From Rhodovulum sulfidophilum (GTDB taxonomy: Bacteria; Pseudomonadota; Alphaproteobacteria; Rhodobacterales; Rhodobacteraceae), in assembly GCA_003241785.1 (NCBI GenBank), contig QFPW01000003.1, positions 62,001 through 126,000 on the forward strand: a stretch of DNA of 64,000 nucleotides, written 5' to 3'. The position numbers and the translations under genes were made by a program. Positions 44,996 to 53,732 of the stretch are shown in pieces. Numbering within the stretch: position 1 is the stretch's first letter; each line of letters begins with the position of its first letter. A model generated the notes under the pieces. It was given only the letters and a program-made list of their open reading frames with translations, made no database searches and had not been told where the DNA came from.

Positions 44996-45699
44996 GCCGC
45001 GCGCGCCATCAGGAGGTCGAGCAGCACGCCCTGGCAGGCGAGCACGCGCGGCTCGCCGGGTCGGCGCGGCGCGGGCGTGTCGGGTGGCGCGACCTCGGTG
45101 AGACCCTTCTCGGTCAGGAGCAGGATCCGGTCCGATAGGCGCGCCGCCTCGGCCGGATCATGCGTGACCATCAGCACCATCCGCCCGCGCAGGAGCTCGG
45201 CGGCGAGCTCCTGCATCTCGGCCCGGAGCCGCGCGTCGAGCGCCGAGAACGGCTCGTCGAGCAGCACGAGCGGCCGGTCCTCCATCAGCGTGCGCGCGAG
45301 CGCGACGCGCTGGCGCTGGCCGCCCGAGAGCGCGGCGGGGCGCTTTCCCGCGTGTTCGGCCAGCCCGGCGCGGGCGATGATCCGCGCCGCGCGCGCGGGG
45401 TCGGGCCGGACGCCGCGCAGCCGGGCGCCGAGCGTCACGTTGCCGGTGACGTCGAGCCAGGGCAGCAGGCCCGGATCCTGCGCCATCAGCGCGACCGGCC
45501 GGCGCCCCGTGACCCGGCCCTCGAGCACCGCCGCCGAGGGCAGGCCCGCGATCAGGCGCAGCACCGTCGACTTGCCGACGCCCGACGGCCCGAGCAGCGT
45601 GGTCCATTCGCCGGGGCGCAGCTCCAGCCGCAGCGGCGGGAACAGCGCGGCGCCGCCGATCCGGGCCGCGCCCTCGAGCACCAGCGGCCCCGCGCTCAT
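44992..45699 (-). CDS. thiZ: ABC transporter ATP-binding protein for a thiamine precursor (ThiZ-like)
   Basis: 235 aa. Walker A LGPSGVGKSTVLRLIAGL near 36, signature LSGGQRQRVALARTL near 122, Walker B PLVLLDEPFSALDARLR near 143. Overlaps tenA and the permease gene by 4 bases each. It powers uptake with the ThiX-like permease and the ThiY-like binding protein. Confidence 0.88.
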   Translation of the reverse strand: MSAGPLVLEGAARIGGAALFPPLRLELRPGEWTTLLGPSGVGKSTVLRLIAGLPSAAVLEGRVTGRRPVALMAQDPGLLPWLDVTGNVTLGARLRGVRPDPARAARIIARAGLAEHAGKRPAALSGGQRQRVALARTLMEDRPLVLLDEPFSALDARLRAEMQELAAELLRGRMVLMVTHDPAEAARLSDRILLLTEKGLTEVAPPDTPAPRRPGEPRVLACQGVLLDLLMARAA

Positions 45700-46373
45700 T
45701 CCCGCCCGAGCCCCCAGAACGCGGCCTCGAGCCGGGTCGCGGTGGTGAAATGGCGCGACAGCGCCCGCCAGCGCGGCAGCTCCCGGGCCCCGGCCCCGAG
45801 CCGGTCCGCGACCGCCCGGTCGACCAGCGCGCCGGTCTCGCGGCAGATCTCCTGGTATTCCGCGCCGCCGTAGGTCTCGATCCAGTCGCGATAGGGCGTC
45901 GCCCCTCCCTCGGCCCGAAGCCGCGCCCCGATCTCGCCGTAGCCGAGCACGCAGGGCGTCAGCGCGGCGAGCAAATCGAGGAAATCGCCGGAGAAACCAG
46001 TTTCGAGCACGTAGCGGGTATAGGCGATGTTCTCCGGCGCCTCCTCGGTCGCGAGAAGCTCGGCCTCCGGGATGCCCGCCTCGGCGCAGACACGCACATG
46101 CAGGCTCATTTCGTGGTTCAGCAGCCCCTGCGCGGTCGCGCTGGCCGCGCGCATCTCGGCGAGGCCGCCGGCCTTCACCACGGCGAGCGACCAGGCGCGG
46201 GCGAAGTGGATGAGGAAGAGGTAGTCCTGGCGCAGATAGGCGAGGAAGGCGCCGCGCGGCAGGGTGCCGTCGGCGATCCCGGCGACGAAGGCGTGGCGGG
46301 TATAGGCGTCCCAGGGACCGGGGCAGTCGGCCTTCCAGGCGGCGAAGCTCGCGCCGTAGTCCGGGGCGGTCAT
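45696..46373 (-). CDS. tenA: TenA, aminopyrimidine aminohydrolase (thiaminase II)
   Basis: 225 aa, mostly helical TenA fold. RQDYLFLIHFARAWSLA near 48 and NHEMSLHVRVC near 86 are family features, and Cys141 in ALTPCVLGYGEIG is the expected catalytic cysteine. TenA hydrolyses 4-amino-5-aminomethyl-2-methylpyrimidine to HMP, recycling degraded thiamine. Its place between the transporter genes supports a salvage role. Overlaps thiY and thiZ by 4 bases. Confidence 0.93.
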   Translation of the reverse strand: MTAPDYGASFAAWKADCPGPWDAYTRHAFVAGIADGTLPRGAFLAYLRQDYLFLIHFARAWSLAVVKAGGLAEMRAASATAQGLLNHEMSLHVRVCAEAGIPEAELLATEEAPENIAYTRYVLETGFSGDFLDLLAALTPCVLGYGEIGARLRAEGGATPYRDWIETYGGAEYQEICRETGALVDRAVADRLGAGARELPRWRALSRHFTTATRLEAAFWGLGRE

Positions 46374-47314
46374 TCCGCCGCCCCGGGGTCGAGCGCCAGC
46401 GCGGAAACCGGGAGCGTCTGGTCGATCAGCCCGGCCTCCCGGAGGAAGCCCTCGAACCGCGCGTAGCGGCCGTGGTCGAGCGCCGCCGGGCTGTGCGCGA
46501 AGCGGGGCAGCGTGTCGGCCCAGGCCTGGGTGTTGAGATCGTCGGAGAGGTCGGGCGCGGTGGCGGCGAAGGTCGCGAAGGCGTCCTCGGGATGGTTCAG
46601 CATGTATTCCGTCCCGCGCTCGATCGCGGCGAGGAAGCGGTTGATCTTGTCGCGGTCGAGGCTCCGCGAATTGGCGACGAAGATGAGTTCGTCATAGCTC
46701 GGCAGCCCGGCCTCCTCGGGGTAGAAGCAGCGGCCGTTCCCGCCCGCGAGGCGCATCTGCGTCAGCTCGAAATTGCGGAAGGCGCCGATCACCGCGTCGA
46801 CCTGCCCGGTCATCAGCGCGGGCGTCAGCGACCAGTTGACGTTGACCATCTCGACGTCCCCGGCCGTCAGCCCGACCGAGCGCAGCATCGCGGCGAGCGT
46901 CGCGCCCTCGACGCCCGAGACGGAATAGCCGACCTTGCGGCCCTTGAGATCGGCGAGCGTTTTGACCGGCCCGTCGGCGTCGACCATCAGGCAGTTGAGC
47001 GGGGTCGCGACCAGCGTGCCGACCCGGACGAGCGGCAGCCCCTCGTGCACCTGAAGATGCAGCTGCGGCTGGTAGCTCACGGCGAGATCGGCCTTTCCCG
47101 CCGCGACGAGCTTCGGCGGCTCGCTCGGGTCGGCGGGGGCGATGACCTCGACCTCGAGCCCCTCGTCGCGGAAGAAGCCCTTCTCCCGCGCGACGATGAT
47201 CGGCGCGTGGTCGGGGTTCACGAACCAGTCGAGCAGCAGGGTCATCTTGTCCTGCGCGGTGGCGGGCAAGCCGAGGGCGAGGCCCGCCACGAGGGCGGCG
47301 GCGAAACGGATCAT
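46370..47314 (-). CDS. thiY: Thiamine-precursor-binding periplasmic protein (NMT1/ThiY family)
   Basis: 314 aa from the ATG at 47314. A signal peptide of about 20 residues (MIRFAAALVAGLALGLPATA) is followed by the NMT1/THI5-like fold: TLLLDWFVNPDHAPIIVARE near 25, KADLAVSYQPQLHLQ near 75 and NVNWSLTPALMTGQVDAVIG near 160. The family binds formylaminopyrimidine or HMP. It overlaps thiF and tenA by 4 bases each. Confidence 0.92.
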   Translation of the reverse strand: MIRFAAALVAGLALGLPATAQDKMTLLLDWFVNPDHAPIIVAREKGFFRDEGLEVEVIAPADPSEPPKLVAAGKADLAVSYQPQLHLQVHEGLPLVRVGTLVATPLNCLMVDADGPVKTLADLKGRKVGYSVSGVEGATLAAMLRSVGLTAGDVEMVNVNWSLTPALMTGQVDAVIGAFRNFELTQMRLAGGNGRCFYPEEAGLPSYDELIFVANSRSLDRDKINRFLAAIERGTEYMLNHPEDAFATFAATAPDLSDDLNTQAWADTLPRFAHSPAALDHGRYARFEGFLREAGLIDQTLPVSALALDPGAAE

Positions 47315-48312
47315 GGGTGGTCTCCGGGTTCGGGTACGGGTTCGGGGGCGGGATCGGCGACGAGCACGATCTCGCCCGGGAAATGCGGGCGGAGCCGGTC
47401 GGCCGCGCGCCAGGCGCGCAGCCCCGAGCGGCAGGCGAGGACGGCGCGCTGGCCATCGGCCGGGCGCGGGCCGCCGGGGCCGAAGGCCTCGACCGTCAGG
47501 CGCGTCGCGCCGGGCGCGACGGGCACCGGCGCCTCCGAGGCGTCGCGCAGCTCGACGACGAAATCCCCGGGGCGGATCGCGGACCGGGCGATGAAGGCGT
47601 GCCCCGGGTCCGACGGCTCCGGCGCCGCGTCGAAGCGGAAGCCCGAGAAGCGGAAGGCGCGCGCGTCGAGCGTCACGAGCTGGCCGAGCGGCGACGGCGC
47701 CAGCTCGAGCAGGACTGCGAGCGCCATCTGCGCCTGCGCGGCGCCGAGCATGCCGACCACCGGGCCGAGCACCCCCGCCGTGGCGCAGGTGGCGCCGGTC
47801 TCGGGCAGGTCGGGGAAGACCGCGCGGAGCGAGGGCGCGCCGCCGCAGAACCCGCCGACATACCCCCCGAGCCCGAGCGCCGAGGCCGAGATCAGCGGCT
47901 TGCCCGCCGCGCGGCACTGGTCCGAGAGCGTGTAGCTCACCGCGAAGCCGTCGGCGCAGTCGAGCACGACGTCCGCCGCCACGACGTGATCGGCGGCGTT
48001 CGCCGGATCGAGCCAGGCGACGTGGGGATCGAGCCGGACCTCGGGATTGAGCGCATGGACGAAATCGCGGGCGGCCAGCGCCTTCGGCTGGCCGAGATGC
48101 GCCGCGTAGATCGGCTGGCGATGGAGGTTGCCGGTCTCGACCCGGTCGGGATCGACCAGGGTGATCCGCCCTACCCCGGCGCCGGCGAGATACTGGAGCG
48201 CCGGCACGCCGAGCCCGCCCGCGCCGACGACGAGCACATGCGCCGCGGCGAGCCGCGCCTGCCCCCGCGCGCCGACCTCGGGCAGGATCACCTGCCGCGC
48301 GTAGCGGGTCAC
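47311..48312 (-). CDS. thiF: ThiF adenylyltransferase with C-terminal rhodanese-like domain
   Basis: 333 aa from the GTG at 48312 (GTGA overlap with thiE). Residues 1-230 are an E1-like/ThiF-MoeB domain: RYARQVILPEVGARGQARLA, VVGAGGLGVPALQYLAGAGV and DLVDCADGF-type VLDCADGFAVSYTLSDQC. The C-terminal 80 residues end in AVLACRSGLRAWRAADRL, a rhodanese-like active loop with a cysteine. ThiF adenylates the C-terminus of ThiS for sulfur transfer. The zinc cysteine pairs typical of MoeB appear incomplete. Confidence 0.9.
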   Translation of the reverse strand: MTRYARQVILPEVGARGQARLAAAHVLVVGAGGLGVPALQYLAGAGVGRITLVDPDRVETGNLHRQPIYAAHLGQPKALAARDFVHALNPEVRLDPHVAWLDPANAADHVVAADVVLDCADGFAVSYTLSDQCRAAGKPLISASALGLGGYVGGFCGGAPSLRAVFPDLPETGATCATAGVLGPVVGMLGAAQAQMALAVLLELAPSPLGQLVTLDARAFRFSGFRFDAAPEPSDPGHAFIARSAIRPGDFVVELRDASEAPVPVAPGATRLTVEAFGPGGPRPADGQRAVLACRSGLRAWRAADRLRPHFPGEIVLVADPAPEPVPEPGDHP

Positions 48313-48905
48313 GCCGCCGCCTCCAGCCAGTCGCGCACCCGCGCCTCGGGATCTGGGCTCAGGGTGATGTCGGTGACGGCGGAGGCGACGTCGGCCCCGG
48401 CCGCGAAAGCCTCCGCCGCGCGCGCGACGGTGAGCCCGCCGATCGCGACCAGCGGGATATCCCCGATCCGCGCCTTCCACTCGGTCAGGCGCCCGACACC
48501 CTGCCGGTGCCATTTCATCTTTTTCAGGATCGTCGGCCAGACCGGGCCGAGCGCCACGTAATCCGGCGCGAGCGCCAGCGCGCGGGCGAGCTCGGCCGTG
48601 TCATGGGTCGAGACGCCGAGGCGGAGGCCGGCGGCGCGGATCGCGCCGAGTTCGGCGGTGTCGAGGTCCTCCTGGCCGAGATGGACCCAGTCGCAGCCCT
48701 CCTCGATCGCGATCCGCCAGTGGTCGTTCACGACGAGGATCGCGCCCTGTTCGGCGCAGAGCGCCTTGGCGCGCCGCACCTCGGCGCGGACCGCCGTCGC
48801 GGGCCGGTCCTTCACGCGGAGCTGGACCATGCGGATCCCGAGCGGCAGCAGGCGCTCGAGCCAGTCGCAGCCGTCGAAGATCGGATAGAACCGGGGCAGG
48901 CTCAT
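48309..48905 (-). CDS. thiE: Thiamine-phosphate synthase
   Basis: 198 aa from the ATG at 48905. TIM-barrel ThiE: GIRMVQLRVKDRP near 25, VVNDHWRIAIEEGCDWVHLGQEDL near 60, VSTHDTAELARAL near 98, YVALGPVWPT near 117 and PLVAIGGLTVARA near 150. It joins HMP-PP and the thiazole phosphate. It overlaps thiG (ATGA) and thiF (GTGA). Confidence 0.95.
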   Translation of the reverse strand: MSLPRFYPIFDGCDWLERLLPLGIRMVQLRVKDRPATAVRAEVRRAKALCAEQGAILVVNDHWRIAIEEGCDWVHLGQEDLDTAELGAIRAAGLRLGVSTHDTAELARALALAPDYVALGPVWPTILKKMKWHRQGVGRLTEWKARIGDIPLVAIGGLTVARAAEAFAAGADVASAVTDITLSPDPEARVRDWLEAAA

Positions 48906-49666
48906 GCCAGGAACGCCTTTCCGATCACCGGCGTCGAGGGCGCGGCCATGTCGCGCGGCCGCATCGGATCGGCGAGGAAGGCCGCGCGGCCCGCCTCGAC
49001 GGCGCGGGCCATCGCGCCCGCCATGGCGGCCGGATCGCCCGCCTCGGCCACGGCGGTGTTGAGGAGCACGGCGTCGAAGCCCATCTCCATCGCCTGGGCC
49101 GCGTGCGACGGCAGGCCGATCCCGGCGTCCACGACCAGCGTCGCCTCGGGGAACTGGGCGCGGAGCGCGCGCAGCCCGTAGGGATTGGCGAGGCCGAGCC
49201 CGGAGCCGATCGGCGCGCCCCAGGGCATCAGCACGGCGCAGCCGGCGTCCAGCAGCCGGCCGCAGACGGTCAGGTCCTCGGTGCAATAGGGAAACACCTC
49301 GAACCCGTCGGCGACCAGCACCCGCGCCGCCTCCACGAGCGCGAAGACATCGGGCTGCAGCGTGTCGTGATGGCCGATGACCTCGAGCTTGATCCAGGGC
49401 GTGCCGAAGAGCTCGCGCGCCATATGCGCGGTGGTCACCGCTTCCTTCACCGAATGGCAGCCGGCCGTGTTGGGCAGGACGCGGACGCCGAGCTCGCGGA
49501 CCAGCGCCCAGAAATCCTGCCCCCCGCCCTGCTCGCGGCGCAGCGACACGGTGGCGATCCCGGCGCCCGAGGCGCGGAAGGCGCGGGCGAGGATCGCGGG
49601 CGAAGGATAGCGCGCGGTGCCGAGCATCAGCGCGCTCGGAACCTCGGTGCCATAGAAGACCGGCAT
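48902..49666 (-). CDS. thiG: Thiazole synthase
   Basis: 254 aa TIM barrel. The Schiff-base lysine is Lys93 in TPWIKLEVIGH. LPNTAGCHSVKEAV near 64, VLMPWGAPIGSGLGL and LVVDAGIGLPSHAAQAMEMG are family-typical. It condenses deoxyxylulose phosphate, glycine imine (from ThiO) and sulfur from ThiS-thiocarboxylate. Follows thiS after 1 base. Confidence 0.96.
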   Translation of the reverse strand: MPVFYGTEVPSALMLGTARYPSPAILARAFRASGAGIATVSLRREQGGGQDFWALVRELGVRVLPNTAGCHSVKEAVTTAHMARELFGTPWIKLEVIGHHDTLQPDVFALVEAARVLVADGFEVFPYCTEDLTVCGRLLDAGCAVLMPWGAPIGSGLGLANPYGLRALRAQFPEATLVVDAGIGLPSHAAQAMEMGFDAVLLNTAVAEAGDPAAMAGAMARAVEAGRAAFLADPMRPRDMAAPSTPVIGKAFLA

Positions 49667-49667
49667 C

Positions 49668-49862
49668 TCAGCCTCCCTGGGTCGGGGCGACGACCTCGAT
49701 CCGGTCGCCCTCGGCGAGCCGGGTCGCCGCGCGGAGACCGGCGGGCACGAAATCGCCGTTGCGCGCGGTGGCGACCTTGGCGCCGAAGCCCTCGTTGGCC
49801 AGCAGTTCGGCCAGCGAGGCGGCGCGGGTGGCGACCGGGGCGCCGTTGAGCGTGATCATCAT
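49668..49862 (-). CDS. thiS: Sulfur carrier protein ThiS
   Basis: 64 aa ubiquitin-like protein ending in the obligatory Gly-Gly (VVAPTQGG), which is adenylated by ThiF and thiocarboxylated. Start at 49862 with GAGGAGG 7 bases upstream, inside the end of thiO (ATGA overlap). Confidence 0.94.
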   Translation of the reverse strand: MMITLNGAPVATRAASLAELLANEGFGAKVATARNGDFVPAGLRAATRLAEGDRIEVVAPTQGG

Positions 49863-50893
49863 GCGGAAACCTCCTCATTGTGTTCGGGGGTCATCAGTTC
49901 GGGAATGGCGCCGGTTTCGAGATGCTCGGCCGCCATGCCGGCGAGCGCGGGCGACAGCAGGAAGCCGTGGCGGTAGAGGCCGTTGGCGAAGAGCGTCCCG
50001 CCCCGGCGGCTGAGGCGGGGCAAGTTGTCGGGAAAGGCCGGCCGCGCGTCGGCGCCGGTCTCGAGCACCTCGGCCTCGCCGAAAGCCGGATGCAGCGCAT
50101 AGGCGGCGGACAGGAGCTCGAGCACCGAGCGGACCGTGACCGGCCCGCGCCGGTCGCTCTCGATCATCGTGGCGCCGAGCATGTAGACCCCGTCCCCGCG
50201 TGGCACGATGTAGATCGGGATGCGCGGATGCAGCAGCCGGACGGGGCGCGAGAGCGCGATCTCGGGGCAGCGCAGCACAAGCATCTCGCCCCGCACGCCG
50301 CGCAGGTCCGGAAGCGCGTCGCGGGCGGAGAGGCCGCGGCAGTCGATCACCACCCCCGGGGCTCGGGCGGGCGCCGCCGCGTGAAACGCCACGCCCCGCG
50401 CGGCGAGCCGGTCGCGCAGGGTGCCGAGCGCGGCGCGCGGATCGAGATGGGCTTCGTCGGGGAAGAACAGCGCGGCGCCGAACCGCCCGGCGAGATCGGG
50501 CTCGAGCGCGGCGATCTCGGCCCCGGTCAGCGCGCGGTGGCCCCGGCCGCGGCGGGCGAAGCGCGCGAGCTCGCCCCGGTCGCGGTCGAGCGCCAGGACG
50601 AGCGTGCCGGCGCGGGTGACGACCCCGGTCTCGCGGTCCCACCAGTCGATGGCGCCGAGGCCGAGCCGCTCGACCGGCTCCTCGGCCGATTCGCCCTCGC
50701 AATGGGGCGCCAGCATGCCGCCCGCCCACCACGAGCAGGCGTGGGGTCCCGGCGCGCCGGCGGGATCGATGACCTCGACGCGATGGCCGCGCGCGACGAG
50801 TTCGGTGGCGACGGCGAGGCCCATGACCCCGGCGCCGAGCACGCGCGCGGGACGCCCCCGCGCGGTGGGCAGTGGAAGCGGGATATCCGTCAT
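49859..50893 (-). CDS. thiO: Glycine oxidase ThiO
   Basis: 344 aa FAD-dependent oxidase of the DAO family: VLGAGVMGLAVATELVARGH near 18, ACSWWAGGMLAPHCEGES near 52 and GLYRHGFLLSPALAGMAAEHL near the end. It makes the glycine imine for ThiG, the route used by aerobes in place of ThiH. First gene of the operon, about 90 bases downstream of the TPP riboswitch. Confidence 0.95.
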   Translation of the reverse strand: MTDIPLPLPTARGRPARVLGAGVMGLAVATELVARGHRVEVIDPAGAPGPHACSWWAGGMLAPHCEGESAEEPVERLGLGAIDWWDRETGVVTRAGTLVLALDRDRGELARFARRGRGHRALTGAEIAALEPDLAGRFGAALFFPDEAHLDPRAALGTLRDRLAARGVAFHAAAPARAPGVVIDCRGLSARDALPDLRGVRGEMLVLRCPEIALSRPVRLLHPRIPIYIVPRGDGVYMLGATMIESDRRGPVTVRSVLELLSAAYALHPAFGEAEVLETGADARPAFPDNLPRLSRRGGTLFANGLYRHGFLLSPALAGMAAEHLETGAIPELMTPEHNEEVSA

Positions 50894-50981
50894 GTCGCCC
50901 CCTTTGTCACCGGCTCGCGGAACAGGGGGCGGATCGGGGCTGTGTGAGGGCGGGAGTCCCGCCTGGCACCGACGCTGCTAC

Positions 50982-51070
50982 CCGTTCCCTCCGCCGGTAT
51001 GAACCGGATCAGGTTCGATGGGTTGGCCCTGGCCTCTCAGCCCCGGTCGCCCGGGGCACCCCAACGAGTA
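50982..51070 (-). ncRNA. TPP riboswitch (THI element)
   Basis: On the minus strand the conserved THI-box elements occur in order: GGGGTGCCC (near 51063), GGGCTGAGAGG (near 51034-51044), CCAACCCATCGAACCTGATC (near 51005-51025) and GGTTCATACCGGCGGAGGGA (near 50985-51004). Folded as a riboswitch it binds thiamine pyrophosphate and shuts off the downstream operon. The sequence between it and thiO has no U-rich terminator, so control is probably translational (inference). Confidence 0.95.
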
Positions 51071-51148
51071 CACGTCGCATGCTTAGTGCGCCCGGCGCCC
51101 CGGCGCAAGTCGCGGGATCGCGCCGGACCGCGTCGGCGGCGGTCGCCC

Positions 51149-52639
51149 TTAGTTGAGCCGCCCGCCCGCGTAGAAGGCGCGCGCGTCCTCGGCGACCGCG
51201 TGGCGCGAGGCCGGGTCGGTATAGAACATATGCCCGCCGCGATAGGTCCGGAGCAGGGCGCGGTCCTCGGTCAGCGCGGAGGGAAGCTGGTCGACCACGT
51301 ACTGGCTGACGCGGTAAGGGGTCAGCGTGTCGCCGTAGCCGTGGAAGATCGCGAGCCGGAAGGACGGCAGGACGGAGAAGAGATCGGCGAGATCGTCGGA
51401 GGCGCTCGCGCCGGCGCGGCCGTCCGGCCAGTCCCATCGGCGGTTCACCTCGGTGTTGAGGAGCGTGTAGGTGATCGGCGTGGCGTAGCCGAGCTCGCGC
51501 GCCGCGTAGCTGACGAAGGCCGGGCCATAGGCGCGGGTGTAGCCGTCGAGCACCGGGTCCTCGTTGTAGTCCGGCGAGCGCGCCGGATAGGCGTCGGCGA
51601 CCACCTCGGCGGCGTCGTAGGGGCTGACGACCCCGTCGGCGGAGTCCCGGCGGTACCGCTCGCCGACGAAGCCCCGCCCGCGCGCGACGAGATCGGAGGG
51701 GATGCCGGTCATCTCGGCGACGCGCGCGTAGAAGGCCTCCCCCGCCGCGCCGCGCGGCTCGGGGCCCGCGAGGCCGACGAGATAGTCGGTCATCGCGAAG
51801 CGTTCGGCGGCTTCGACCCCCGCCACGCTGAACCGGCCCTCGCGCTCCAGTTCGGCGGCGGCCAGCGACGGCAGCTGAAGCGCGGCGGCGAGCGGATCGG
51901 GGGCGGCGCCGGGCAGGAACCGCCCTTCGAGCATCGGCGAGACCATGACGATCCCGGAGACCAGCAGGCCCTGGCTGTCGCGCAGCGCCGTGGCGACCTT
52001 GGCGGCGCGGAAGCCGCCGTAGCTCTCGCCGAGCAGGTATTTGGGCGAGGACAGCCGGTCGGCGCGCTGCGTGAAGAGGGCGATCATCTTGGCGAGGCTC
52101 TCGGCGTCCTGGCGCACGCCATGGAAGGCGCGGTCGGCGTCGGAGCCCGCCGCCCGGCTCCAGCCGGTCCCGACCGGATCGATGAAGACGAGATCGGTGA
52201 AGGGAAGCCAGCTGTCGGGGTTGTCGCTGAGCGCCGGGGTCGCGCCATCGTCGCCCTTCGGGCCGAGCTCCACGATGCGGGGCCCGGCGAGGCCGAGATG
52301 CAGATAGGCGGAGGCGGCGCCGGGACCGCCGTTGAAGGCGAAGGTGATCGGGCGCTCCGGCCCGCCGTCCTCGCGGGTGTAGGCGGTGTAGAACATGCGC
52401 GCGCTGACCGCGCCGCTCTGGTTGCGAAGCTCGATCGTCCCGGCCGTGGCAACGTAGCGCAGCGGACCCTCGGGCGTTTCGAGCACGTGATGCGTCGTGC
52501 TGTCCGCGGGCAGCAGCGCCAGGATCCCCTCGGGCGCCGGGCTTTCCGCGACGGCCCCGGCGGGCGCCTCCGCTATTGCCCCCACCCCGCCCGCGAGCAG
52601 CAGGCAGACCGCGAGACCTGAAACAAGACTGGACCGCAC
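51149..52639 (-). CDS. Peptidase S10-like serine carboxypeptidase, exported
   Basis: 496 aa with a signal peptide of about 25 residues (VSGLAVCLLLAGGVGAIAEA). Alpha/beta-hydrolase fold: oxyanion segment FAFNGGPGAAS near 100, IDPVGTGWS near 153, nucleophile Ser206 in LLGESYGGF, Asp437 in HGYGDTLTPY and His470 in GGHMFYTD. Bacterial S10 homologues of this type are poorly characterised and may cleave C-terminal residues of periplasmic peptides. It lies just upstream of the thiamine operon on the same strand but before the riboswitch, and appears unrelated to it. Confidence 0.92.
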   Translation of the reverse strand: MRSSLVSGLAVCLLLAGGVGAIAEAPAGAVAESPAPEGILALLPADSTTHHVLETPEGPLRYVATAGTIELRNQSGAVSARMFYTAYTREDGGPERPITFAFNGGPGAASAYLHLGLAGPRIVELGPKGDDGATPALSDNPDSWLPFTDLVFIDPVGTGWSRAAGSDADRAFHGVRQDAESLAKMIALFTQRADRLSSPKYLLGESYGGFRAAKVATALRDSQGLLVSGIVMVSPMLEGRFLPGAAPDPLAAALQLPSLAAAELEREGRFSVAGVEAAERFAMTDYLVGLAGPEPRGAAGEAFYARVAEMTGIPSDLVARGRGFVGERYRRDSADGVVSPYDAAEVVADAYPARSPDYNEDPVLDGYTRAYGPAFVSYAARELGYATPITYTLLNTEVNRRWDWPDGRAGASASDDLADLFSVLPSFRLAIFHGYGDTLTPYRVSQYVVDQLPSALTEDRALLRTYRGGHMFYTDPASRHAVAEDARAFYAGGRLN

Positions 52640-52812
52640 GCGCCTCTCCCTCCGTTGCCGGCGTCACCTTACGGGAGCGGCCGGCCGGACCGGTTCAACT
52701 CCGCTTGAGGACCGCGGGGGAGCGGGCTTGCGATGCGATCCGCGCGCGCGATGGAACAAGCGCCCCTTTCGCAGGTTGCGTTCTCGAAGCATTTCAAACG
52801 GAGCCCCGAGTC

Positions 52813-53061
52813 ATGGCCGATCCCCTGCGCGCGTATTTCATCAATCGATCGAAAGCCCGCACCGCGGGCAGCCGGCTGCGCGCGGTGCTGCCCGGCTGCG
52901 CGACGCATGTCGACATCGCCGGCGACGTCTACGCGCTGACGGTCACCGACGCGGATCTCGCGCGTCACGCGGAGGCGATCGCGCTCATCCGCGACGCCGG
53001 CGGCCGGATCGAGGACAGGCGCGCCGCGAAGGCGCCCCGCGTCCCTCAGCCGGCGCATTAG
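52813..53061 (+). CDS. Small hypothetical protein (82 aa)
   Basis: The stretch from the ATG at 52813 has balanced composition and reads like a small alpha/beta protein (SRLRAVLPGCATHVDIAGDVYALTVTD near 20-50), unlike the arginine-rich opposite frame. The ribosome site is poor (a GGAG 8 bases upstream). No family recognised. It lies alone, divergent from the S10 peptidase and convergent with the host-attachment-like gene. Confidence 0.45.
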   Translation: MADPLRAYFINRSKARTAGSRLRAVLPGCATHVDIAGDVYALTVTDADLARHAEAIALIRDAGGRIEDRRAAKAPRVPQPAH

Positions 53062-53119
53062 CGCGCGGCGGGCGGAGCGGGACGCGGTCGCCCGACTCCG
53101 CGACGATCGCGCGCGTTCG

Positions 53120-53560
53120 TTAGGCGGCCTTGAGCGACGCCTCGATCTCGGAGATGGGCGCGCCCGTCAGGTCCTTGTCGATCTCCGCGACCAGCCGCTC
53201 GGTCACCGCCTTGTGGAACTCGGGCCGCAGCACGCCGAGCGTGCGCGGATCGGCCACGACGACGAGCCGCGGGAACCGGTTCGCGAGCGCCCAGACCCTC
53301 AGCTGTTCGGCGAGATCCTTCGCGAAGCGCTCCTTCTCGAGCCGGTTCCAATCGGTCTCCTCGACCGCGCTCCGGCCCCGCCCGCCGGGATCGCCAAGCC
53401 GTCCCGGGCGGTCGGCCCCCTGCTCCCGCGTCGGCGGATTGTCCTGTTCCTCGTGGCGCATCACGCGCAGGTCGATCAGCTCCGCGTCGCCGATGTTGCG
53501 CAGCAGCAGGTATTTCTCGCCGTCCGCCACCAGCACCCAGGTTCCGGTCTCGATGTTCAT
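53120..53560 (-). CDS. Host-attachment-like protein (Host_attach/AtsE family)
   Basis: 146 aa from the ATG at 53560; the longer frame upstream is not needed. The N-terminal WVLVADGEKYLLLRN and the C-terminal LVVVADPRTLGVLRPEFHKAV plus EIDKDLTGAPISEIE match the family first described for bacterial attachment to roots. Its molecular function is not known. The middle (residues 37-70) is charged and glycine/proline-rich. Confidence 0.8.
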   Translation of the reverse strand: MNIETGTWVLVADGEKYLLLRNIGDAELIDLRVMRHEEQDNPPTREQGADRPGRLGDPGGRGRSAVEETDWNRLEKERFAKDLAEQLRVWALANRFPRLVVVADPRTLGVLRPEFHKAVTERLVAEIDKDLTGAPISEIEASLKAA

Positions 53561-53732
53561 GCGGTGTCCTTTCCCTTGGCTGTTCGGGAAGTGAACGCCG
53601 GGCCGGCGGGGCCGTTCCAGGATCGCGCCGATCAGGGCGGGGAGGAGGCGAACCGCGCGCACGGGTCTTCGATGCTTCCGCGGCGCGGCCGAGCCGGAAA
53701 CCGGGACCCGGACGGCGGCCCGAGGGCCCCGC

